DNA from: Eubacteriales Family XIII. Incertae Sedis bacterium
GTDB taxonomy: Bacteria > Bacillota > Clostridia > Peptostreptococcales > Anaerovoracaceae
Direction of reading: 5' to 3'
DNA: 13,222 nt
Assembly (NCBI GenBank): GCA_031269205.1
Contig: JAISZM010000092.1
Coordinates: forward strand, 1-13,222
Below, one piece after another: positions 8,008 to 13,222 of this stretch. The position numbers and the translations under genes were made by a program. Under the pieces are notes generated by a model that saw only the letters and a list, made by a program, of their open reading frames with translations, was not told where the DNA came from and did not search any database. How positions within the stretch are numbered: position 1 is the first letter of the stretch; each line of letters opens with the position of its first letter.

Positions 8008-8031
8008 CACCCTCTGGTTCACCCTCTGGTT
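8008..8031. repeat. 12-bp perfect tandem duplication upstream of tadA
   Basis: CACCCTCTGGTT occurs twice head to tail at 8008-8019 and 8020-8031, just after the HK2 stop and ten bases before the tadA -35 box. No intrinsic terminator is visible in the gap. It could be a two-site operator or a simple replication-slippage duplication. Confidence 0.85.
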
Positions 8032-8040
8032 CGCGCCTCA

Positions 8041-8070
8041 TTGAAATACGGGGCGGCGTTATGATAAAAT
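8041..8070 (+). promoter_or_regulatory. Promoter for tadA, predicted leaderless
   Basis: TTGAAA (8041-8046) and TAAAAT (8065-8070) are 18 bases apart, a good SigA-type pair. The expected start is near 8077-8079, coinciding with the in-frame GTG at 8079. An upstream in-frame ATG at 8061 lies inside the promoter and would not be transcribed from it. There is no SD before either codon. An alternative -10, TATGAT (8060-8065), would be only 13 bases from the -35. Confidence 0.58.
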
Positions 8071-8078
8071 TATTATTC

Positions 8079-8555
8079 GTGTCAGGATTGGACGTGGACT
8101 TGAGAGAGAACTTCATGACGGCGGCCGTCCGCGAAGCCCGCGAGGCCGGCGCGGTCGGCGATGTTCCGATCGGCGCCGTGATCGTCAGAGACGGTGAGAT
8201 TGTCGGCAGAGGCGCCAACCGCACGGAGCGTGACGGCGACCCAACCATGCACGCCGAAATCGCGGCGATAAGGGACGCCTCCAAGAGGCTCGGTACGCCG
8301 CGACTTGTCGGTTGCGAGATGTATGTCACGGTCGAACCCTGCGCCATGTGCGCGGGCGCCTGTGTACTCGCGCGGCTTGACGCCGTGACGGCGGGAACAG
8401 AGAGTCCGAAAAGCGGTGCGGCAGGCAGCGTCAAAGACATACTGGCGTCGGGCGACTTGAACCACAGTCTGCGGTACGAGGTCGGCCTCATGCGAGAGGA
8501 GTGCGCCGATCTGATCAGCGGGTTCTTCAAGAACCTGCGCGAGACGAGGCGCTGA
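8079..8555 (+). CDS. tadA: tRNA-specific adenosine deaminase TadA
   Basis: TadA converts A34 to inosine in the tRNA-Arg(ACG) anticodon in the cytoplasm. The deaminase signature is complete: HAEIAAI with zinc-binding H58 and catalytic E60, and VEPCAMC with zinc ligands C88 and C91. The family ending is present too: SPKSGAAGSVKDIL, LNHS, then C-x-x-L and FFKNLR near the C-terminus. I chose the GTG at 8079 (158 residues) because it gives the usual short lead before the conserved FM..A helix and matches the predicted transcription start. ATG 8061 would add six residues but falls in the -10 region. An ATG at 8115 has a modest SD-like GAGAG but would trim conserved residues. It is followed after 52 bases by the Ig-like membrane protein gene. 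Confidence 0.94.
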   Translation: MSGLDVDLRENFMTAAVREAREAGAVGDVPIGAVIVRDGEIVGRGANRTERDGDPTMHAEIAAIRDASKRLGTPRLVGCEMYVTVEPCAMCAGACVLARLDAVTAGTESPKSGAAGSVKDILASGDLNHSLRYEVGLMREECADLISGFFKNLRETRR

Positions 8556-8607
8556 TAAGGTGGCACGCGATAAAGCATTGATAACATTGTGGGAGATGGA
8601 GAGTTTG

Positions 8608-9618
8608 ATGAATAAAAGGGAACCTCTAAAGAGAGGTAATGGAAGCAGGGGCGGCGCGGCCGGCGCGACTGGCACGTGGGGCAAAAAAGGGACATACCTT
8701 TTTATCCTGACAATCCTTGCGGTTTCTCTCTTCTTGTTTTCGACGACTGCGGTCTTCGCCGCCAGCTCGCTGAACCTGATATCGAGTTCGCCCTCCGACG
8801 GCGACGATAACCTGCAGTCCCAGAATGTCGGCATAAAACTGTACTTCGACGACGACGTGACCGCTCAATCTGTACAGAAGGCAAACGCCGGCTGCTTCAA
8901 GTTCACGTACCGGGATGGGGACGACACGAAGGAGCTGCCCGTCAAGGCGTATTTCGACACGCAGCGCGACAAAGGTTACATCCTAGCGATCATAGACACA
9001 AATGATGTGAAAAACCAGATGCTCGACAACAACAAGTCGTACCAGCTCACCATCTCAGGCGACCTGACCTCGGTCAACGGCAAGACGCTCGGATCGGACA
9101 AAACCTTGAATTTCAAAACGATAGATCAGTCGGGCACTACGAGGATTTACATGCTCCTCATGGTCGCCATGGTCGGCGCTATGATAGGCATGACGATATT
9201 CCAGAACAAGCGTAAACAGAAGGCGGCCGCGGAGGTCGCCGCCAAGGGCGGCAAGGTCAATCCGTACAAGCTCGCGAAGGAGAAGAAGATATCCGTCAAG
9301 GAAGCGATGGAACTCATAGAGCGCGACAGACAGAGGAGGCTCAAGAGGCTTGGCATAGCCGAAGGCAAGGACGAAATAGCCGCGGCCGAGGCAGCCAAGA
9401 AACCGCGCGACACGAAAAAGGTGAAGGCGCCGAAGCCAATCTCCGCGACGGGTAGCACGTACAAGACCGGCAGGGCGGCTCTCGTCGAGAAGCGCGCTAA
9501 GGCGGCGATAGAGAAATACGAGAAGACAAAAGCCGCGAATACGAACGCGAAAAAGGGTCCCGGTAACGCCAAATCGAAGAGCCGGAACAGGAGCAAGAGG
9601 AAGGGCAAAAGGAAATAG
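8608..9618 (+). CDS. Secreted Ig-like domain, one membrane helix, lysine-rich cytoplasmic tail
   Basis: This 336-residue protein has a clear topology. A basic N-terminus and signal sequence or TM (about 28-52, ending AVFAA) lead to an extracytoplasmic beta domain (about 54-174) that looks like the bacterial Ig-like Big_5/SwmB type (opening SSSPSDGDDNL, later KSYQLTISGDL and a closing NFKT). A TM helix follows (about 180-198), then a roughly 138-residue tail very rich in Lys, Arg and Ala ending in RNRSKRKGKRK. The tail includes a conserved-looking segment NPYKLAKEKKISVKEA (218-233). The tail may bind nucleic acid, membrane phospholipid or the ribosome, but that is speculative. The start at 8608 has GGAGAG four bases upstream; ATG 8596 or GTG 8560 are alternatives with poorer sites. 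Its stop overlaps the likely ispE start. Confidence 0.82.
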   Translation: MNKREPLKRGNGSRGGAAGATGTWGKKGTYLFILTILAVSLFLFSTTAVFAASSLNLISSSPSDGDDNLQSQNVGIKLYFDDDVTAQSVQKANAGCFKFTYRDGDDTKELPVKAYFDTQRDKGYILAIIDTNDVKNQMLDNNKSYQLTISGDLTSVNGKTLGSDKTLNFKTIDQSGTTRIYMLLMVAMVGAMIGMTIFQNKRKQKAAAEVAAKGGKVNPYKLAKEKKISVKEAMELIERDRQRRLKRLGIAEGKDEIAAAEAAKKPRDTKKVKAPKPISATGSTYKTGRAALVEKRAKAAIEKYEKTKAANTNAKKGPGNAKSKSRNRSKRKGKRK

Positions 9619-10559
9619 CCGTACTTCATCTGAAAGCCTACGCAAAGATCAATCTGTCTCTCGCCGTCACGGGCAAACTGCCGGACGGCTACCATTTCAT
9701 CAGCTCAAAGATGCAGGCGATCTCGCTTTTCGACGACGTGACGATCGAGACTACGGTCACAGCACCGACGTCTGGCGCGGGCATCGTGGTGGAGATGGCG
9801 GCGGCGCCCGACGCTCCGGACGCGTCCCGCGGTAAATTCCCGCAAGGTGCGGACAATCTGGCGTACAGGTCCGCCGAACTCGCCCTACAACTATGGAATC
9901 TCGGCGGCGAGGACACGACAGGAGTGCGCGTCATTATCAGGAAGCGCATACCGATGGCTGCGGGACTTGCCGGAGGATCCGCCGACGCGGCCGTCGTGCT
10001 ACTCGCTCTCGCGCACATGCTTTCGCCTAAGACGAAACTCGGTGAAATTATAAAAGCGGGTTCCGCAATAGGCGCGGATGTGCCTTTCTGCGTGGCCGCG
10101 GCCGCGCGCGGCAACCCCGCACTCGGATTTTCCGAAGACGCGACCGCGCGCACAGCGGCGCTCTGCGAAGGCATCGGCGACGAGTTATCGCCAGCCGCGC
10201 CGGAACGCGGTTGGGTCGTCCTCGCTCGCCCCGCCGTCGATGTGTCGACGCCGCAGATCTACTCGGATATAGACGATTCGAAGCGAAGCGGAGGATGTAG
10301 GCGAACCGCCGACCGCAAAGACGACAACGATCTGACGCAACCCGCGATCGAGAGATACCCGCTCATCGGCGTCGTCATAGATGAAGTGAAGGATATTTCC
10401 GGCGCGGAGCGCGTGTTCATGACGGGCAGCGGCCCGACAGTCGTTGCGCTCTACGCGGAGGAAGTGGCGGCCGTCCGCGGATACGCCACCCTCAAAGGCG
10501 CCTATAAAAACCGCGCCGATATCGGCGCGGTCGTCTTCTCCAAACTTTTAGAGAGCTGA
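9615..10559 (+). CDS. ispE: 4-diphosphocytidyl-2-C-methyl-D-erythritol kinase, non-canonical start
   Basis: IspE phosphorylates CDP-methylerythritol in the MEP isoprenoid pathway. It is a GHMP kinase: AYAKINLSL (8-16, with K11), PDGYH (23-27), the ATP loop PMAAGLAGGSADAA (113-126), GADVPFC with D155, a DNDL block near 238, and motif III GSGPT (271-275). The conserved N-terminus starts well before the first ATG (9711), so that ATG would delete AKIN and cannot be the true start. Upstream in frame there is no ATG, GTG or TTG back to the stop at 9564. Candidates are ATA at 9615 (overlapping the upstream TAG, with AAGGA just before), GTA 9621 or CTG 9630. I give 9615 because it mimics the overlapping-start coupling used elsewhere in the window. 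At 314 residues it is of normal size. Identity is certain; the start is not. Confidence 0.93.
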   Translation: MAVLHLKAYAKINLSLAVTGKLPDGYHFISSKMQAISLFDDVTIETTVTAPTSGAGIVVEMAAAPDAPDASRGKFPQGADNLAYRSAELALQLWNLGGEDTTGVRVIIRKRIPMAAGLAGGSADAAVVLLALAHMLSPKTKLGEIIKAGSAIGADVPFCVAAAARGNPALGFSEDATARTAALCEGIGDELSPAAPERGWVVLARPAVDVSTPQIYSDIDDSKRSGGCRRTADRKDDNDLTQPAIERYPLIGVVIDEVKDISGAERVFMTGSGPTVVALYAEEVAAVRGYATLKGAYKNRADIGAVVFSKLLES

Positions 10560-10576
10560 ATCTGTATCGTCATTCC

Positions 10577-11368
10577 CTATTCTAGAATGTAAACTTTCTT
10601 GTTGCGTACGCCCCACTCGTAACAGGCGGAGTTGCTGTCCATGTAAAGGTCAATCTTGTTGCCCTTGATCGCGCCGCCCGTATCGGCAGCCTCACACAGG
10701 CCATAATCCTCGATGTAGAGCCATGTTCCGAGCTTGATGACACGCGGATCCACGGCCACGCGACCCACCTGTGCCTTCTTGCCCGAAGCCGTCGTGCCGC
10801 CGCCCGAGTACGCGTAGGTCTTAGCATTGAGCATCGACCTGTACTTGAGCGAGTTCTTGACCTTCTTGGTTTTGATAGTCGCGAGCGTGACCTTCTTGCC
10901 GCCCGTCGTTTTCCACGCCTTGACCGTGTACCAGTATTTCTTGTTGACGACCACCTTCTTGTCCTTGTACGATTTCTTCGAAGCCTTCTCCACCGTGTAG
11001 ATATTCTTGCCGAGCTTGCCCGGATCTGTGGACCGATATACCGTATACCCGTTGGCGCCTTTGACTTTCGACCAAGTAATTTTAATGTGGCTCTTCCCGT
11101 CAGCTTTGGCCTTGGCCTTGTAAACCGGCGCCACAGCCTTTTCGGACTTGACTCCTTCAGCGGTCGGCGCGGCCTGCTGCGTTTCCGGCGCGGGTGCGTT
11201 TGACCCGCCTGCGGCATCCGATTCAGCGATCGACGCGACAGGAACGACAAGCAGAGCAAGAGCCACCATCGCACCTATTACCGTTACATATCCTCTCCTG
11301 CCCGTACCGACCGTCTCGTCCGTTTTGACCAGACGCTTCTTTCTAAAAATTTTCGCTTTGGTTTTCAT
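10577..11368 (-). CDS. Secreted Fn3-like plus 3D-domain cell-wall protein
   Basis: This 263-residue exported protein has a very basic N-terminus, a hydrophobic signal (about 28-48, VASIA), an Ala/Pro-rich spacer, an Fn3-like module (about 78-170: KITWSKVKGANGYTVYRS, YWYTVKA) and a C-terminal 3D domain (about 180-263). The 3D name refers to three conserved aspartates, visible as D207 (VAVDP), D229 (AADTGG) and D240 (KIDLY). These domains occur in MltA-like and YocH/YabE/Rpf-type peptidoglycan lytic enzymes of Gram-positives, so wall remodelling is likely. No LysM or G5 domain is present. The start region is GTG-ATG-ATG-ATG after GAGGAG. The last ATG (11368) has eight-base spacing and is used here, with 11371 nearly as good. 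It converges on ispE with 17 bases between and no terminator visible. Confidence 0.88.
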   Translation of the reverse strand: MKTKAKIFRKKRLVKTDETVGTGRRGYVTVIGAMVALALLVVPVASIAESDAAGGSNAPAPETQQAAPTAEGVKSEKAVAPVYKAKAKADGKSHIKITWSKVKGANGYTVYRSTDPGKLGKNIYTVEKASKKSYKDKKVVVNKKYWYTVKAWKTTGGKKVTLATIKTKKVKNSLKYRSMLNAKTYAYSGGGTTASGKKAQVGRVAVDPRVIKLGTWLYIEDYGLCEAADTGGAIKGNKIDLYMDSNSACYEWGVRNKKVYILE

Positions 11369-11432
11369 CATCATCACTCCTCGCGTATTATTCTATTTGC
11401 AGTACATGAACATCTATTGAGGGGGTGATGAT

Positions 11433-11498
11433 GTGAAAAAGAAGAATACTCCGCACCGATTTCAAAAAATGAACACATATGAGGATAGTAATGTATAA
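11433..11498 (+). CDS. Possible 21-residue leader/microprotein ORF
   Basis: In the divergent gap, GTG at 11433 is preceded by GAGGGGG (11419-11425) at seven-base spacing and opens a 21-codon frame beginning with Lys-Lys-Lys and ending Ser-Asn-Val. It is hydrophilic with no membrane helix. Its stop falls inside the TATAAT box of the next promoter (11494-11499). Only the ribosome site supports it; such a short frame can arise by chance. No promoter for it is evident. Confidence 0.2.
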   Translation: MKKKNTPHRFQKMNTYEDSNV

Positions 11499-11499
11499 T
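11494..11499 (+). promoter_or_regulatory. Likely -10 box of the receiver-GGDEF gene
   Basis: A perfect TATAAT precedes the gene. A start near 11506 would give a leader of about 40 bases. No good -35 lies at 16-19 bases (the region reads GAACAC at 17), so the promoter may be weak or activator-dependent. The rest of the 11369-11546 gap is AT-richer than the genes and must also hold the leftward promoter for the 3D-domain gene, where TAGAAT on the minus strand near 11390 is only a weak candidate. Confidence 0.4.
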
Positions 11500-11546
11500 A
11501 ATGTGTACATGGGATTCCACCTGAGGCCTACGTGCAATGGAGGCAA

Positions 11547-12521
11547 ATGACGAAGAAGATATTGATTGTGGATGACAGCCCTTTTTTCAGAGGGCAATTA
11601 AAGCTCACCCTCAGCAAGGAATATGAGGTGATTGAGGCCGGGCTCGGCGCGGAGGGGCTTGACTTGGTGAAGCGCGAGAAGCCGGATCTCGTGCTGCTTG
11701 ATGTCGTGATGCCGGATTACAGCGGATTCGATATCTGCAGAATACTGCGCGACTCCGAGAGCAACAACCTCATGCCCATCATCATGATAACGTCGCAGGA
11801 CGCGCAGGAGGATATCCTCATCGGACTCGAGTACGGAGCGGACGATTATGTAAAGAAGCCTTTCAACGAGAGAGAACTGCTCAGCCGCATCAGAAACATC
11901 TTCCGGCGCATTGACCGCAACCGCAACGCGAATCCGCTGACGGGGCTGAACGGAAACATCGAAATACAGCGCGATGTCGAGAGCCGTATCTCGCGCGGAC
12001 TGAGCTTCGCCGTGGTCTACGCGGATCTCGACAATTTCAAAGCGTACAACGACGTTTACGGCTATTCGAACGGCGACCGCATCATCGTGCTGACCGCCGA
12101 TATCCTGGCCGACCAGGTAGCGTTGTTCGGCAACCCCGACGATTTTATCGGCCACGTCGGCGGCGACGACTTCATAATCGTGACGTCCCCCGACAAGGTT
12201 GAGGCGATATGCCAGAGCATCATCGATGAGTTCGACGACAAGGTCTTGAGTTTTTACAACGAGGAGGATCGTGAAACGGGCGTCATCACAACGATGAACA
12301 GGAAGGGCGAAACCGACACCTTCCCGCTCATGACCATATCCCTGGCCGTCATTACGAACGAGAGACGCGAACTGCACGGCCATATAGAGATAGGGGAAAT
12401 CGCGGCCGAGGTCAAGAAGAAACTCAAGACCATGCCGGGCAGTAATTTCTTCATAGACCGCCGGAGCGACTCGACGCTGAGATCGGACGACGCGGACGAT
12501 GTGAGCGGCGGTTCGACGTAA
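11547..12521 (+). CDS. Receiver plus GGDEF-like (GGDDF) response regulator
   Basis: This 324-residue PleD-like two-domain regulator has a receiver (about 1-122) with D9/D10, phospho-acceptor D52 in LLDVVMP and K104 in KKPF. The GGDEF-type domain (about 128-305) keeps the nucleotide-binding pattern DLDNFKAYNDVYGYSNGD (D160, N168, D177), but the signature is GGDDF (205-209), with Asp in place of the usually essential second acidic Glu. The inhibitory RxxD site six residues upstream is NPDD, lacking the Arg. It may therefore be a weak or non-feedback-inhibited diguanylate cyclase, or a GTP-binding pseudo-enzyme. ATG 11547 has GGAGG three bases upstream and begins directly with the receiver strand. 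The in-frame GTG 11532 would only add a short non-homologous lead. A polar Asp/Ser tail ends the protein. No partner kinase is adjacent. Confidence 0.9.
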   Translation: MTKKILIVDDSPFFRGQLKLTLSKEYEVIEAGLGAEGLDLVKREKPDLVLLDVVMPDYSGFDICRILRDSESNNLMPIIMITSQDAQEDILIGLEYGADDYVKKPFNERELLSRIRNIFRRIDRNRNANPLTGLNGNIEIQRDVESRISRGLSFAVVYADLDNFKAYNDVYGYSNGDRIIVLTADILADQVALFGNPDDFIGHVGGDDFIIVTSPDKVEAICQSIIDEFDDKVLSFYNEEDRETGVITTMNRKGETDTFPLMTISLAVITNERRELHGHIEIGEIAAEVKKKLKTMPGSNFFIDRRSDSTLRSDDADDVSGGST

Positions 12522-12528
12522 AATATCA

Positions 12529-12550
12529 CGCTGTTATTTCGCTGTTATTT
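12529..12550. repeat. 11-bp perfect tandem duplication upstream of ddl
   Basis: CGCTGTTATTT is repeated head to tail at 12529-12539 and 12540-12550, directly after the receiver-GGDEF stop codon and upstream of the probable ddl -10. Like the duplication at 8008-8031 it sits in a short gap ahead of a promoter, though the two repeat sequences are unrelated. Confidence 0.85.
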
Positions 12551-12565
12551 CACCACACATGATAG

Positions 12566-12571
12566 TATACT
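12566..12571 (+). promoter_or_regulatory. Candidate -10 box for ddl
   Basis: TATACT is a good -10 match 41 bases before the ddl start. The -35 at 17-18 bases is weak (CTGTTA or TGTTAT) and falls in the second copy of the 11-bp tandem repeat, so the repeat may be part of the control region. TACACT at 12581-12586 is a poorer alternative. Confidence 0.4.
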
Positions 12572-12612
12572 CGTAAATAGTACACTACCGTCGTGGTCGG
12601 AGAGAGGGACGA

Positions 12613-13222
12613 ATGATGAACGATTTCCTGTTTGCCGGTAATAATACGCGACGCCAAAGGGATCGGGTGGCCGTTCTGTTTGGCGGTCGGTCACAGGAGC
12701 ACGAGATATCGGTGCTTTCTGCCGCGTCAATCATTGGCGCCATCGACCGGGAAAAACACGATGTCGTCCCCGTGGCTATCGCCAAGGACGGCGCGTGGTA
12801 CCTCATCGATACGGACATGAGTGGGCTGAGCGCACTGAATGACCCGCTCATGGAACGCCTTTTCCCGAACAGCGCGAGCGAGGCTGCGGACGCCACGGCG
12901 TATCCAGACGCGCATTTTATTGACATTGCGGCGTTCGCGGCCTCCGTCGATTTCGTGTTCCCCGCGTTGCACGGCCCTTACGGCGAGGACGGCTCCGTCC
13001 AAGGATTGTTCGAAACTCTCAGTATACCGTACGCGGGCTGCGGTATCTGCGCCTCGGCCATCGCGATGGATAAGATCATCACGAAGGAATTGCTCGCGAG
13101 GGTCGACATTCCCGTGCTCGACTACCTCTACATGACGGCGCACGAATACGGCTTGGACGCGCCCGGCTCACTGTCGCGCATCGAGGACGCGCTCGGTTAT
13201 CCGGTCTTTGTCAAACCCGCGA
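12613..13222 (+). CDS. ddl: D-alanine--D-alanine ligase family protein, 5' part
   Basis: This is an ATP-grasp ligase that makes the D-Ala-D-Ala dipeptide for peptidoglycan precursors; the gene runs off the right edge after 203 codons. Seen are the N-terminal motif VAVLFGGRSQEHEISVLSAA (19-38), ALHGPYGEDGSVQGLFE (about 118-134, family signature 1), YAGCGICASAIAMDKIITKE (about 140-159) and the ATP-grasp lead-in GYPVFVKPA at the edge. An 18-residue N-terminal extension precedes the usual start of the domain. ATG 12613 (or ATG 12616) follows GGAGAG and GAGGG at suitable spacing. The catalytic loop and the residues separating Ddl from VanA-like D-Ala-D-Lac or D-Ser ligases lie beyond the window, so exact substrate specificity is not readable. 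Confidence 0.92.
   Translation, partial: MMNDFLFAGNNTRRQRDRVAVLFGGRSQEHEISVLSAASIIGAIDREKHDVVPVAIAKDGAWYLIDTDMSGLSALNDPLMERLFPNSASEAADATAYPDAHFIDIAAFAASVDFVFPALHGPYGEDGSVQGLFETLSIPYAGCGICASAIAMDKIITKELLARVDIPVLDYLYMTAHEYGLDAPGSLSRIEDALGYPVFVKPA

Noticed and set aside
9601..9620. Programmed -1 frameshift joining the lysine-rich tail to IspE
   Set aside because: The sequence C-AAA-AGG before the stop is not a classical X-XXY-YYZ slippery heptamer and no downstream pseudoknot is obvious; kept only as a minor alternative.
9711..9713. ATG 9711 as the ispE start
   Set aside because: It removes the conserved AKIN and DGYH segments required for substrate binding, which are encoded immediately upstream in frame.

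Overview
The window is GC-rich chromosomal DNA from a bacterium with Gram-positive-type features: a CarD-family regulator, a 3D-domain cell-wall enzyme, an SD-rich translation system and SigA-like TTGACx/TATAAT promoters. Coding sequence is dense, and genes within operons overlap by a few bases. Isoleucine ATA and arginine AGG codons are common despite the high GC content. This fits a high-GC Clostridia lineage or a deep actinobacterial lineage such as Coriobacteriia; the sequence alone does not decide between them. I see no rRNA, tRNA, CRISPR array, transposase, integrase or phage gene.

Layout. Positions 1-48 hold the first codons of a leftward CarD-type regulator. Back-to-back promoters at 170-232 separate it from a rightward operon: an OmpR-family response regulator, an unusually acidic sensor kinase and radA (339-4463), each gene overlapping the next by 4-8 bases. 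A leftward Dabb-domain gene (4590-4889) converges on radA. It is divergent from a second rightward cluster (5071-7993) made of a 45-residue membrane microprotein, a DUF2318 (FtrD-like) cysteine-rich lipoprotein, and a second response regulator/histidine kinase pair. Then come tadA, a signal-peptide/Ig-like/membrane/lysine-rich-tail protein and ispE (8079-10559). A leftward secreted Fn3 plus 3D-domain protein (10577-11368) follows. Last are a receiver plus GGDEF-like regulator and the 5' part of a D-Ala-D-Ala ligase gene running off the window.

How the genes may work together. The first operon couples envelope sensing to a DNA-repair ATPase. The second places a putative metal/redox surface lipoprotein and a microprotein directly before a two-component system, so the pair may report on the extracytoplasmic metal or redox state. 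The right half is mostly housekeeping (tRNA wobble deamination, isoprenoid precursor synthesis, peptidoglycan precursor synthesis and remodelling) with one cyclic-dinucleotide-type regulator.

The most notable points are: an ispE reading frame without a canonical start codon, whose best candidate is an ATA overlapping the upstream stop; two promoters placed so that the RR2 and tadA mRNAs would be essentially leaderless; a RadA zinc finger with C-x-C in place of C-x2-C followed by an expanded linker encoded over two perfect hairpins; and the microprotein/DUF2318/two-component cluster. No clearly unprecedented defence or mobile system is visible.
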